A stretch of 64,000 nucleotides of DNA from Aestuariivirga litoralis (GTDB taxonomy: Bacteria > Pseudomonadota > Alphaproteobacteria > Rhizobiales > Aestuariivirgaceae): NCBI RefSeq assembly GCF_003234965.1, contig NZ_QKVK01000007.1, positions 1 to 64,000 on the forward strand, read 5' to 3'. The position numbers and the translations under genes are program-made. The notes beneath the pieces are model-generated. The model was not told the DNA's origin. It searched no databases and saw only the letters and a program-made list of their open reading frames with translations. Positions 1 through 11,930 of the stretch are shown here, one piece after another; position 1 is the stretch's first letter, and each line of letters opens with the position of its first letter.

Positions 1-3000
1 ATCATAGCTGACGGGCGCGCCGCAGATCGAGACCGGCGCATGCGGCCGCGCACTGCCCGACGGCGGATAGACCAGCCCTGCCCCGCCGCACAGGCCGGAG
101 TTGGCCGTCAGGTTGCCGGCATCGTCATAGGCATAGCTCCGATCCTCCGCCGCGCCGTCCTGATTGTCCGCCGAGACGAGCCGGCCCAACTCGTCATAGG
201 AAAAGGCCCAGGCGCGGGACGGATCGGGCGAGGAGATTGCGGTGACCTGGCCCACGGCATTGCGGGCATAGTTGAGGTCCAGCAGCGTCTCGCCATTCTT
301 CTGCGTCAGCACCCTGGTGAGGAAGCCGCGCGCATCGTTGTAGCTGAAGCTGGTGGCGACGCCGCCGCCATAGGCAATGGCCGTGGTCTGGCCGCGGGCA
401 TTGTAGAGGATCGAGGAGATGAACTGCCCCGGCTCGCTGGCAGACGGCGCATTGGCATTGCCGATGCTGAAGAGCCGGCCGGCCGGATCATAGAGATAGG
501 TGCCGGTCCATGAGCCATCCGCCAGGCGCTTGCGCTTCAGCGTGCCGTCCGGCCAGTACTCGAAGCCCTGGGAAAAGTCCCGGCCTTCGACGCCGAGATC
601 GCTGCGCTGGGCGAGACGGCCCGCGGCATCATAGTCGAAGGCCTGGGCGAAGCGCTTGCCGCCCGCCTCCCGGACGGCACTGGTGATCTGCCCGAGGTTG
701 AAGAAGCCGGCACGCGCCTCGTCATAGGCATTGGTCGTCCGCTCCTCGCCGGAGGTGCCGCGCACCAGCTTTGTCGTGACGCGGGACAGCGCATCGTAGC
801 TCAGTTCCGTGCGCTGGCCCTTGGCATCCGTCTGGGCGATGAGGCGGGAAGCACTGTCATAGTCATAGCTCCAGCTGCCGAGGTCCGGGTCATTCACGCG
901 GGTACGGCGGCCCAGCCCGTCAAAGGCATAGGACCAGGTATTGCCAGCAGGATCGACCACCCAGGTGATGCGGCCGAGACCATCCCGGTAGTACCCCCTT
1001 GGCAAGGCCACCTCACCCTTGAAGGGGATGTGCTTCATCTGCTTGCCGTTGGCATAGAAGGTGTCGATCGTCCTGCGTCCGGCCTCGTCGGTGATCACCA
1101 TTCCATGGTGTTCGGTGGAGTTTGGCCAACCCAGCCCATGCCAGATGGAGGACGACGTGCCGTCGGGATTGGTGGTGCGAACCAGCCGGTCCAGCTTGTC
1201 ATAGGTGAAGGTCTTCCAGGCCTGAGGCTCGTCGTAGTAGAAAGGCTCCGTCTGGCTGGCGAGGTTACCTCGCTGATTGTAAGTCTTGAAGATCGAGACG
1301 TGCTTCGTGGCACCCGGACCCATCGATGCGTCGAAGTAGTCGCGCCCGAAGCCGTCGAAGTAGACCGAACTCCAGCGACCGGAGGTTTGACCGCCAGGTG
1401 CTGACCGCGACATCCAGCTGAACTGGGCGTTCGGCTGGCCGAGTGCGCCGAAGCCGCGCCATTCCTCGTACCCGCCCGGCTGGCTCCGGTAGCTCTCGCG
1501 GCACAGGGCATCATAGGCGAAGCTGGTCACCTGCCCGTTGAGGTCCGTTTGGGATGCGGGAAGGCCACAGGTGAGATTCCAGGCGGTCAGCGTGCGGAAC
1601 CGCTGGTCTGCCGCATAGTTGGGAAGACGCGTTTCAACGGTATAAAGTCGCAGGGCTCCATCATAAAGCGTGGTGGTGGTATTGCCCACGCCATCCGTTT
1701 CCGTCACCCGGTTGCCCACATCGTCATAGCTCCAGCGGGCGGTGGTGATCCAACTGCCCCCCGACACCCAGTCATCCTGCTGCGTCTTCTCGCAACGCGC
1801 GGGTGGTTGTGCGAAGGCCGCGCCGTCATAGGACTGGCGCGTTCCCTTGAGCAGCCGTCCAGAACTGGATGTGCCCTCGAACACATAGGTTTCCGCCGGA
1901 CAGGAGACGAGATAGTCCCCCGTATTTGGCGCGAAGGCCGTGGTGGTCAGGGTCTCGTCGCCGGGCGCATCGAGAACGCCATGGTCGATCACCTGCGTGG
2001 TGTTGCCGAAGAGGTCATGGGCGAACTCCTGCCGCACCACCTTCTCCCGCCCGTCACCGAAGAGCCGGCTCTCGGTGCTGGTGGCAAGGCAGGTGAAGGG
2101 CAACTGGCCATCCTCGGCAAAGCTGGCGTTGGTCTGCGCCAGCACGGCGCCGCCCGGACCATCCAGCGTCTGCTCCTGCAGCACCTGGCCGAGGCAGGCG
2201 GGAACCTGCGAAAAGGTCCGCACCTGCTGCGGACAGGCTGCCTCGCCAGGGAGGCACGGCAGGCTGGCGATGACCTTCTGGAACCCGAGGAACTGCCGCT
2301 CGCTCCGCGACCATGCCCCGCCTTCATAGGCAAATGAGAGCGTCGACACCACGCCCCGCCCGTCGTCCAGCGTCAGCGACTTCACCACCTGCATGTTGAA
2401 CGGCATCCGGCTGCCGGGGGTCCCCGCCGAGGGCCCATAAGTTACGCTGGTCCGGCCACCGAGAGGCTCCTGGAACGAGGTCATCAAGTCCGCCTGTCCG
2501 GAGCGGGAAAGCCAGACATAGTTGTCGGTCAGGCGCGGATCGCCGATCATCGGGGGCAAATTGGCGCGGGCGATGTCGTCCGCACCGTCGCCATTATAAT
2601 CGGTGATGTAGGTTACCATGCGCGACCCTGGAATCACGCTTGGCTGACTCTCGAACCCCTGGCCGGTGGAGCGCGCGATGCCGGTTCCGGGGCCCGTGCC
2701 CTTGTTCCGGCTTCCCGCGAGGTCGACCCGTCCGTCACCGTTGAAATCACCCATCTTGAACTGGGTGAACCCGAACAGGTCGACCTTTTCCGGTGTGTAT
2801 TGCGAAGACGATGCAAGGGATCCGGTACCGAACCGGTCGCCACTCCCGACTCCGGTGATTTCGCGCGATCCATCGGGACCGTTTTCCCACTCTTCATCAT
2901 CTGCAGAGCGGAACCCCGATGCGCCGGTTATACTCTGCACGGCTGCTCCACCGACGCTCGTTCCGTTGGAGAACAGGACAACGATGGAACCTGATGCGCT

Positions 3001-4911
3001 GTAGATCATGTCGCTCAGTCCATCGCCGTTGACGTCGCCGAGTGTCTGCCGGGTGGCGTCCTTTGGCAGGTTGAAGGGCGTCTGTGCGGCCAGCCCCGCG
3101 CCGGTCGACAGATAGATCCGGTAACTCGTCGTCTTTTCCTTGTGGATCAGCGCATCGGACCTGCCGTCGCCATTGAAGTCCGCAATTAGACTGCGATACT
3201 TCTTTCTGAAGTCCTTGATGCCCCGAAGCCCCCAGTCGACAACGTGCTTCCCATCCCTATCTCCATTCCTATCCGACAGGGCAATCCGTCCGTCATCAAG
3301 CAGGTAGTCGTCCTTGCCGTCGCCGTCGAAGTCTCCGGCTTGGCCTGCCGCGGTTTTGAGGTCCAACTCCCACTTGGACAGAAAACCGAAGCCGCGTTCG
3401 CTGTCGGAATTCAACCGCTTTACCCCGATGCCATCAAACGACCATGAGCGGGGACAGGTGTCGCTGTTACAGGACTCAACGGCTGTGCTGACGACCCGGG
3501 CAAAGTCCATTGCCGAGTCACCGTTGAAATCTCCCAAAGCAACGATATTGTTGGAATCCGGCAGCTTTCCAGCTATTTTGGAGTACTTCCACCGCGGCAT
3601 GGGATAAGTGAGTGCTGCCGGAGATCCGTTCGCATAGTGCTCCCTGGGGCCAATGCATTCATAGGCCGGCAACGGTCTTCCCCTCCCGTCCTTTGGATTT
3701 GAGGGCGACGGCAGCTCGGCGTAAAAGCAGGTCTTTGGCATGTAATAATCGCCTGCCCAACCATCGCCATTGAAGTCACCGGCCAGATCCATCGCTTGAG
3801 GAAAGGTATTTGGAAAACCAAATCGGTCGATGACGTTTTCGAGTTCTATTGCTGCAACACCCGGCCCCGTCCAATCCTCGCGCTTGTCAAAGATCGGATG
3901 GCCGGCGGAGTCCCCGTTGTCGGAATAGGTCATGACATAGGATGGCATCCTCGTGCCGGTGTCAGGCACAACGATGCCGTTCACGATCGCCGCGTCCGAG
4001 CCGAACTTCTGAACTTCGACCAGCCGTGAGAGACCAGTCGATACGGAGGTCTGGTAGGCAAGCCGGTAAACCACAGCACTGGTCCCCGCGCTCTTCACCT
4101 GGATTGCGGTGATGCGCTTCGTCATGGCGCGCATACCCCGGCCGTCGCCATAGCTGATCAGATCCGGCCGCGCTTCCGTGTGGAAGATGACTTCGCTGGC
4201 GGGTGTGCTGGTGCCTGCCGTGAACGCGCGGATGCTGGCGATGGTGCAGTGGCCGGTGGCGCAGGACCAGCCATAGTCGACGTGGTTGCCGCGCCGGTCG
4301 GTGACCGAGGCCAGGTGCCAGCGGAAGGTGGCATCGAAGCCTGCGCCCTCGAGCGAGGTGTAGAGGGATTTCACCCCGTCCCGGCCTGTCACCTCCCAGA
4401 GGTTCGCGGCCGGGTTGCTGCGGATGCGCAGGAAACTCTCGAAGCGGCTGGTGAAGGCGCCACCGGCGGCGGTGGCGCAGGAGGGTGTCGAGGAGGGATT
4501 GGTGACCTCCGCACAGGAGACGAGTTCCGTGCCGTCGAGCATGAAGCTGTCGGCGGGAAAGCCCTGGGCGCCATAGGCCGGCACGCCACGCCCGCTTGGG
4601 GGCTTGTCCTGCCCCGGTGTCTTCCAGGTTCCCGAGATGCGCTGAATGGCAGAGACGCCCTGCAGCGACCAGCCGACACCCAGTTCTCCGCCGGCGGAGG
4701 GCAGCGTCCTGATGCTGGCGGATGAGTCATAGACCAGCCGGAGTTCGGGCGCGATGCCGCGGAAGGCCGGCACCTCGATCGGGATGGACCGGCTGAAGCT
4801 GCCGTTGCGCCCCTGCACGGGAAGCTTCGGGTCCTTCGATTCGTCCGTGTCCACCGCATGCGCGGCGCCTGACAGGGACACCAGGATTGCGACGGCCAAC
4901 CATATCCGCAT
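1..4911 (-). CDS. SpvB/TcB-type FG-GAP and RHS (YD) repeat secreted protein, 3' end cut by window
   Basis: Open reading frame from ATG 4911 to the window edge, 1637 codons seen, no stop. It starts with a Sec signal peptide (MRIWLAVAILVSLSGAAHA). Residues about 25-340 match the SpvB N-terminal domain of insecticidal Tc-toxin B subunits. Residues about 340-800 hold at least seven Ca-binding-like FG-GAP/VCBS loops (DFNGDGWAGD, DFNGDSAMD, DFDGDGKDD, DFNGDGRSD, DVNGDGLSD, DFNGDGRVD, DYNGDGADD). A TcB middle-type segment follows (SFAYEGGAWSR...RQFLGFQ, about residue 865), and then YD/RHS repeats run to the edge (FSYDELGR, YDPAGRLF, YDYDSASRL). In characterised relatives the RHS part forms a shell around a variable C-terminal effector; here that end lies outside the window. 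A GGGGGA stretch about 8 bases upstream supports the start. Export by Sec rather than as a cytoplasmic Tc component is inferred from the leader. Confidence 0.88.
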   Translation of the reverse strand, partial: MRIWLAVAILVSLSGAAHAVDTDESKDPKLPVQGRNGSFSRSIPIEVPAFRGIAPELRLVYDSSASIRTLPSAGGELGVGWSLQGVSAIQRISGTWKTPGQDKPPSGRGVPAYGAQGFPADSFMLDGTELVSCAEVTNPSSTPSCATAAGGAFTSRFESFLRIRSNPAANLWEVTGRDGVKSLYTSLEGAGFDATFRWHLASVTDRRGNHVDYGWSCATGHCTIASIRAFTAGTSTPASEVIFHTEARPDLISYGDGRGMRAMTKRITAIQVKSAGTSAVVYRLAYQTSVSTGLSRLVEVQKFGSDAAIVNGIVVPDTGTRMPSYVMTYSDNGDSAGHPIFDKREDWTGPGVAAIELENVIDRFGFPNTFPQAMDLAGDFNGDGWAGDYYMPKTCFYAELPSPSNPKDGRGRPLPAYECIGPREHYANGSPAALTYPMPRWKYSKIAGKLPDSNNIVALGDFNGDSAMDFARVVSTAVESCNSDTCPRSWSFDGIGVKRLNSDSERGFGFLSKWELDLKTAAGQAGDFDGDGKDDYLLDDGRIALSDRNGDRDGKHVVDWGLRGIKDFRKKYRSLIADFNGDGRSDALIHKEKTTSYRIYLSTGAGLAAQTPFNLPKDATRQTLGDVNGDGLSDMIYSASGSIVVLFSNGTSVGGAAVQSITGASGFRSADDEEWENGPDGSREITGVGSGDRFGTGSLASSSQYTPEKVDLFGFTQFKMGDFNGDGRVDLAGSRNKGTGPGTGIARSTGQGFESQPSVIPGSRMVTYITDYNGDGADDIARANLPPMIGDPRLTDNYVWLSRSGQADLMTSFQEPLGGRTSVTYGPSAGTPGSRMPFNMQVVKSLTLDDGRGVVSTLSFAYEGGAWSRSERQFLGFQKVIASLPCLPGEAACPQQVRTFSQVPACLGQVLQEQTLDGPGGAVLAQTNASFAEDGQLPFTCLATSTESRLFGDGREKVVRQEFAHDLFGNTTQVIDHGVLDAPGDETLTTTAFAPNTGDYLVSCPAETYVFEGTSSSGRLLKGTRQSYDGAAFAQPPARCEKTQQDDWVSGGSWITTARWSYDDVGNRVTETDGVGNTTTTLYDGALRLYTVETRLPNYAADQRFRTLTAWNLTCGLPASQTDLNGQVTSFAYDALCRESYRSQPGGYEEWRGFGALGQPNAQFSWMSRSAPGGQTSGRWSSVYFDGFGRDYFDASMGPGATKHVSIFKTYNQRGNLASQTEPFYYDEPQAWKTFTYDKLDRLVRTTNPDGTSSSIWHGLGWPNSTEHHGMVITDEAGRRTIDTFYANGKQMKHIPFKGEVALPRGYYRDGLGRITWVVDPAGNTWSYAFDGLGRRTRVNDPDLGSWSYDYDSASRLIAQTDAKGQRTELSYDALSRVTTKLVRGTSGEERTTNAYDEARAGFFNLGQITSAVREAGGKRFAQAFDYDAAGRLAQRSDLGVEGRDFSQGFEYWPDGTLKRKRLADGSWTGTYLYDPAGRLFSIGNANAPSASEPGQFISSILYNARGQTTAIAYGGGVATSFSYNDARGFLTRVLTQKNGETLLDLNYARNAVGQVTAISSPDPSRAWAFSYDELGRLVSADNQDGAAEDRSYAYDDAGNLTANSGLCGGAGLVYPPSGSARPHAPVSICGAPVSYD

Positions 4912-5042
4912 GTCGGCTTCCCCCAGGATTTGACCCAGGGGAAGATATCGCCACGTGGTTCATTGGCAATGCCAAAATCACATTTCTTACAAATTTTTTT
5001 GATGTAATCCTTTTCTCGATTATATGAGCGCGTCCTGCCCCG
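4912..5042 (-). promoter_or_regulatory. AT-rich gap upstream of the RHS gene
   Basis: The 131 bases between the kup stop and the RHS start are clearly richer in A and T than the surrounding coding DNA, with a run of seven T around 4989-4996 and a TTATAT stretch near 5020. They probably hold the RHS promoter. I could not assign -35 and -10 boxes with confidence, and no strong hairpin ends kup. Confidence 0.35.
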
Positions 5043-6962
5043 CTACACCGTCACCTGGCTTCCCACCTCGATGACCCTTCCCGGCGGCAGGCGGAAATAG
5101 CGGCTCGCGTCATTGGCGTTCCTTGCCATCATGATGAAGAGCTTGTCCTGCCACACCGGCATGCCCTGGTATTTCGAGGCGCGCACGCTGCGGCGGGAGA
5201 GGAAGAAGGAGGTATCCATCATCGAGAAGCTCATCTCGTCCTTCGGGATGGCGAGAAGCGTGGCCGGCACATTGGGGTTCTCCATGAAGCCGAAGCTCGC
5301 CTCGATGCGCCAGAAGCGCTCGGAGAGCTGCGCGATCTTCAGCCGCTGTGCGGCCTCCACCACCGGCACGGTAGCGCTCTTCACGGTGAAGATCACGTTG
5401 CGCTCATGCAGCACCTTGTAGTGCTTCAGGCTGTGCAGGAGCGCGGTGGGCGCGCTCTCGGAATCGCTGGTGAGGAAGACCGCCGTGCCCGGCACGCTGG
5501 GTGGCGGCCGCCGGGAGAGCGAGGCGACGAGCTCCTTCAGCGGCACTTCCGACAGCCTGGTCTTCTCGGCCAGCAGCCGCGAGCCCTCGCGCCACGTCCA
5601 CATGAGAAGGAAGATCGCGGCACCCAGCACCAGCGGCATCCAGCCGCCTTCCAGGATCTTCAGCGAATTGGCGCCGAAGAACACGAGGTCGAGCGCCAGC
5701 AGCGGCAGCATGATGGGGAGCACCAGCCACAGGGGCCAGCGCCAGTCCTTCCACATCACGGCAATCGCCATCATCGCCGTGACCACCATGGTGCCGGTCA
5801 CCGCGATGCCATAGGCATGGGCCAGCGCGCCCGATGACTTGAAGGTCAGCACCAGGATGACGACGCCGGCGAGCAGCAGCCAGTTGACCTGCGGCAGGTA
5901 GGTCTGCCCGGCATGCGACTCCGAGGTGAAGCGGATTTCCATGCGCGGCAGCAGGCCCAGCTGGATCGCCTGCTGGGTGAGCGAATAGGCGCCGGTGATG
6001 ACCGCCTGCGATGCGATGATGGTGGCCGCCGTGGCCAGCGCCACCATGGGCACGAGGCCCCAGTCCGGCACCATGCGGAAGAAGGGATTGTCGATCGCCG
6101 AGGGATCCGCCAGCAGCAGTGCCCCCTGCCCCAGGTAGTTCAGCACCAGCGCGGGCAGCACGACGACGAGCCAGGCGGACTGGATCGGCCGCTTGCCGAA
6201 ATGCCCGAGATCGGCATAGAGCGCCTCGGCGCCGGTGACGGCGAGGAACACCGCCCCCAGCACGGCAAGCCCGATCAGGCCATGATTGGCGAGGAAGTGC
6301 ACCGCCTTGAGCGGGCTGAAGGCGATGAGCACCGAGGGCGTATCGAAAATGTGCCAGAGCCCGACGGCGGCGAGTGCCGCGAACCACACCAGCGTGATCG
6401 GTCCGAAGAAGGCCGCCACCCGCCCCGTGCCCTGCGACTGCACCATGAACAGGCCGAGGATGATGGCGAGCGTGAGCGGCAGGATATAGGGCTCGAATTG
6501 GGGCGTCACCACCTTGAGGCCCTCGACGGCTGAGAGCACCGAAATGGCGGGGGTGATGATCGCATCGCCATAGAACAGCGCCGCGCCCACCATGCCGAGC
6601 ACCGCAATCCAGGTGACGGAGCGGCCGAAGGCCCTTTGGGCGAGCGCCATGAGGGAGAGCGTGCCGCCTTCGCCCTTGTTGTCGGCGTTGAGCAGGATCA
6701 GCACGTACTTGACGGTGACGACGAGGATCAGCGACCAGATGATGAGCGACAGGACGCCATGGACCAGCGCGTCCGATATGTGCCCGTCCTGGCGCATGCC
6801 GGCCAGCACGGCCTCGCGCAGCGCATAGAGCGGGCTCGTTCCGATGTCGCCATAGACGACGCCGATGGAGCCCAGCGCGAGAATGAGAAAAGGCGGGCGG
6901 CGCCCGTGTCCCTCAATTGCGGCTTCGTCGGAAGCCTCCCCCTGGTCCTGCACTGTGGTCAT
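5043..6962 (-). CDS. kup: KUP-family potassium uptake transporter
   Basis: A 639-residue polytopic inner-membrane protein of the KUP/HAK/KT family, which imports K+ with H+. The family signature [17 protein letters not shown] sits near residue 35, followed by about twelve hydrophobic segments and a soluble C-terminal third (from about residue 465), as in E. coli Kup (622 residues). The N-terminus has a short hydrophilic extension rich in acidic residues before the first membrane span. The ATG at 6962 is preceded by GGAGAG at good spacing. The gene stands alone: a divergent GFA gene lies upstream and the RHS gene follows 131 bases downstream. Confidence 0.95.
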   Translation of the reverse strand: MTTVQDQGEASDEAAIEGHGRRPPFLILALGSIGVVYGDIGTSPLYALREAVLAGMRQDGHISDALVHGVLSLIIWSLILVVTVKYVLILLNADNKGEGGTLSLMALAQRAFGRSVTWIAVLGMVGAALFYGDAIITPAISVLSAVEGLKVVTPQFEPYILPLTLAIILGLFMVQSQGTGRVAAFFGPITLVWFAALAAVGLWHIFDTPSVLIAFSPLKAVHFLANHGLIGLAVLGAVFLAVTGAEALYADLGHFGKRPIQSAWLVVVLPALVLNYLGQGALLLADPSAIDNPFFRMVPDWGLVPMVALATAATIIASQAVITGAYSLTQQAIQLGLLPRMEIRFTSESHAGQTYLPQVNWLLLAGVVILVLTFKSSGALAHAYGIAVTGTMVVTAMMAIAVMWKDWRWPLWLVLPIMLPLLALDLVFFGANSLKILEGGWMPLVLGAAIFLLMWTWREGSRLLAEKTRLSEVPLKELVASLSRRPPPSVPGTAVFLTSDSESAPTALLHSLKHYKVLHERNVIFTVKSATVPVVEAAQRLKIAQLSERFWRIEASFGFMENPNVPATLLAIPKDEMSFSMMDTSFFLSRRSVRASKYQGMPVWQDKLFIMMARNANDASRYFRLPPGRVIEVGSQVTV

Positions 6963-7106
6963 GGTTGCTCTCCTTTTGATGCTGCAATGCAGCAGGAGCG
7001 GCGATATGCGCCTGCGCGCCGAAGTTTACCTGCGGCATTCCCTCAGGCCAGACTTGCATTTTCGGAAGCGTAAGACTTACTTCCCCAAGCCGTGAAGGAG
7101 ATGCAT

Positions 7107-7583
7107 ATGACCGAAGTTCACACCGGGGGCTGCCAGTGCGGCGCCCTTCGCTACCGCATCGAGGGACCGCTGGGGACTGCGGGCTTCTGCCACTGCCGCA
7201 TGTGCCAGAAGGCCTTCGGCTCCTTCGGTGCGCCGCTGGTCAGCGTCGATCCGCAGCGGTTCCGCTGGACGCGGGGGGAGCCCGCCACATTCCGCTCTTC
7301 CCCCGTGGTCGCCCGCGGCTTCTGCCGCGACTGCGGCACGCCGCTGTTCATGCTGGAGGACGACTATGGCCCGATCGAACTCTCGATCGGCTCGCTGGAT
7401 GATCCCGATGCAGCAGCGCCCGACCATGTGGTGGGGGTGGAGAGCAAGCTCCGCTGGGCGGATGCCCTGCCCGACCTGCCCTCGAAGCGCACCGAGGACG
7501 ACCGCACGCCGGAGGACCTCACCAAACTCCGCTCGCTGCAGCACCCGGACCATGACACGGCAGAGTGGCCGGCGAAGGGGTAG
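7107..7583 (+). CDS. GFA/CENP-V family zinc protein
   Basis: A 158-residue protein of the GFA (glutathione-dependent formaldehyde-activating enzyme-like) family. Zinc-ligand motifs are visible: GGCQCGALRY near the start, CHCRMCQKAFG, and CRDCGTPLF in the middle. Family members range from formaldehyde/glutathione adduct formation to unknown small-molecule roles, so no substrate is assigned. The start is ATG 7107, because AAGGAG (7095-7100) lies six bases upstream; an in-frame GTG at 7092 and ATG at 7101 overlap that site and are less likely. A small palindrome, GTAAGACTTAC (7070-7080), lies just upstream in the divergent gap shared with kup and could be an operator. Confidence 0.85.
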   Translation: MTEVHTGGCQCGALRYRIEGPLGTAGFCHCRMCQKAFGSFGAPLVSVDPQRFRWTRGEPATFRSSPVVARGFCRDCGTPLFMLEDDYGPIELSIGSLDDPDAAAPDHVVGVESKLRWADALPDLPSKRTEDDRTPEDLTKLRSLQHPDHDTAEWPAKG

Positions 7584-7610
7584 CGCTTCGGCCGCGCACT
7601 CCGCTCGTCC

Positions 7611-7685
7611 ATCATGGCCGGGCTCGTCCCGGCCATCCTTTTCGATGGTTGAAAAAAGATCGCCGGGACAAGCCCGGCGATGATG
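7611..7685. repeat. Tandem-hairpin intergenic palindromic repeat
   Basis: Two perfect 9-bp stem-loops: ATGGCCGGG/CCCGGCCAT (7614-7636, 5-base loop) and ATCGCCGGG/CCCGGCGAT (7659-7681, 5-base loop). They are bounded by ATCAT and ATGAT arms, so the whole unit is also roughly an inverted repeat. It lies between the convergent GFA and alaS genes. Related units occur at 14211-14267 and 19862-19939, always between genes, so this is a dispersed MITE-like family and possibly also a bidirectional terminator. Confidence 0.8.
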
Positions 7686-7713
7686 CGTCGAGAGTGGTGC
7701 GGCCTGCGTCCCG

Positions 7714-10371
<2,658 letters not shown>

Positions 10372-10500
10372 GTGACGCCCGGCAAATGAGTGTTGGAGTT
10401 TGGGGCGGTCTTAATGGCGCGGGGCCGCCCTGTCCAGAATAACCAAGCCAGAACGGGACCTTTGCTGGGGCCAGCCAGCCGGGCCTCGCCCCATGCAGAA

Positions 10501-10593
10501 CGGCGCCCTCCGCGGGGTGACGGAGGGCGCCGGCTCAGGCGGTGTGGGGCAAACACCGTGGGCAGCCGGACGCCCCTTGGGCAAGGCGTCCGG
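10501..10593 (-). terminator. Three consecutive hairpins between recA and alaS
   Basis: Three stem-loops follow one another. CGGCGCCCTCCG pairs perfectly with CGGAGGGCGCCG (10501-10512 with 10521-10532). CGGTGT pairs with ACACCG (about 10539-10557). CCGGACGCC pairs with GGCGTCCGG (10566-10574 with 10585-10593). None is followed by a clear T tract. They lie just downstream of the recA stop at 10626, so termination of recA is the simplest role; a 5' leader role for alaS is possible. Confidence 0.6.
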
Positions 10594-10625
10594 GTTCTGT
10601 GGATGGGATGGGGCGGGCGGGACGA

Positions 10626-11696
10626 TCAGTCGTCCGCGGCGTCGTCCTTTTCGGTGCCATTGCTGAGCGCAGCGGCGACGATGCCGGCATTGCCGCGGAT
10701 CGTGGCCTCGATGGCGTTCGCCATGTCCGGGTTCTGGCGCAGGAAGGTCTTGGCGTTCTCACGCCCCTGCCCGATGCGCTCGCCATTGTAGGAGAACCAG
10801 GAGCCGGACTTTTCCACCACGCCGGCGGTGACGCCGAGGTCGATCAGCTCGCCGACCTTGGAAATGCCCTCGCCATACATGATGTCGAACTCGACCTGCT
10901 TGAAGGGCGGCGCCACCTTGTTCTTGACCACCTTCACGCGGGTCTGGTTGCCCACCACCTCATCACGGTCCTTGATGGCGCCGATGCGACGGATGTCGAG
11001 GCGCACCGAGGCATAGAACTTCAGCGCGTTGCCGCCCGTCGTCGTCTCGGGCGAGCCGAACATGACGCCGATCTTCATGCGGATCTGGTTGATGAAGATG
11101 ACCATGCAGTTGGTCTTGGAGATCGAGCCCGTGAGCTTCCGCAGCGCCTGGCTCATCAGGCGGGCCTGGAGGCCCGGCAGCTGGTCGCCCATCTCGCCCT
11201 CGAGTTCGGCGCGCGGGGTGAGTGCCGCGACCGAGTCGATCACCAGCACCTCGACCGCACCGGAGCGCACCAGCGTGTCGGCGATTTCCAGCGCCTGCTC
11301 GCCGGTGTCCGGCTGGGAAATGAGAAGGTCATCGACCTTGACGCCGAGCTTGCGCGCATAGACCGGGTCCAGCGCATGTTCGGCGTCGACGAAGGCGCAG
11401 ATGCCGCCGCGCTTCTGGGCCTCCGCGATGGTCTGCAGCGCCAGCGTGGTCTTGCCGGAGGATTCTGGCCCGTAGATCTCGATGATGCGGCCCTTGGGCA
11501 ACCCGCCGATGCCGAGCGCGATGTCGAGGCCGAGCGAGCCCGTGGAGATCGCCTCGATCTCCAGCGCCGAATTGGCGCCGAGCTTCATGATGGAGCCCTT
11601 GCCGAAGGCGCGCTCGATCTGGCTCAGCGCGGCGTCCAGTGCCTTGTTCTTGTCCATGGAATTCTCAACGACCCGCAGATTCGATGCCTGTGCCAT
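10626..11696 (-). CDS. recA: Recombinase A
   Basis: A 356-residue RecA: ATP-dependent strand exchange and LexA co-protease activity. Walker A is [10 protein letters not shown], and the L2/partner region contains the conserved [17 protein letters not shown] and [11 protein letters not shown] motifs. The C-terminus is acidic (EKDDAADD), as usual. ATG 11696 is preceded by AAGGAG at seven bases. The upstream region carries an alphaproteobacterial LexA box (11763-11788), so the gene is probably SOS-induced. Confidence 0.98.
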   Translation of the reverse strand: MAQASNLRVVENSMDKNKALDAALSQIERAFGKGSIMKLGANSALEIEAISTGSLGLDIALGIGGLPKGRIIEIYGPESSGKTTLALQTIAEAQKRGGICAFVDAEHALDPVYARKLGVKVDDLLISQPDTGEQALEIADTLVRSGAVEVLVIDSVAALTPRAELEGEMGDQLPGLQARLMSQALRKLTGSISKTNCMVIFINQIRMKIGVMFGSPETTTGGNALKFYASVRLDIRRIGAIKDRDEVVGNQTRVKVVKNKVAPPFKQVEFDIMYGEGISKVGELIDLGVTAGVVEKSGSWFSYNGERIGQGRENAKTFLRQNPDMANAIEATIRGNAGIVAAALSNGTEKDDAADD

Positions 11697-11762
11697 TCGG
11701 TTTACTCCTTGCTTTTCAGTGGGTCCACCGGAGGCCCGTTCCAGCGCCGCCGCGTTACCGTT

Positions 11763-11788
11763 GTTCGAACTATGTTCTATTTCCGTTC
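11763..11788 (-). promoter_or_regulatory. Tandem LexA (SOS) box upstream of recA
   Basis: Three GTTC half-sites on the plus strand (11763-11766, 11774-11777, 11785-11788) are each separated by exactly seven bases. On the recA strand this reads GAAC-N7-GAAC-N7-GAAC. GAAC-N7-GAAC is the established LexA operator of alphaproteobacteria. Here two overlapping boxes share the middle half-site, at a period of 11 bases, about 67-92 bases before the recA ATG. Confidence 0.8.
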
Positions 11789-11930
11789 ATGACGCAAGGG
11801 GAAAATGGAGTGGGCTTAAGCTATTGATATATAGGTTAATGAGCCGCACGAAAACGGAACATACCGGAACAACATGACGTGTACGGACAAATACTCTTTT
11901 TGGCGATGTTTTCGCGCAATGCGGGTCTCT

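Noticed and set aside
2581-3800. Regularly spaced similar DNA segments in the RHS gene, considered as a CRISPR-like or DNA repeat array
   Set aside because: The similarity is at protein level (FG-GAP loops D-x-N/D-G-D), not identical DNA repeats with spacers.
11857-11870. Second GAAC...GAAC pair upstream of recA
   Set aside because: The spacing is six bases, not the seven required for an alphaproteobacterial LexA box, and it is about 160 bases from the recA start.
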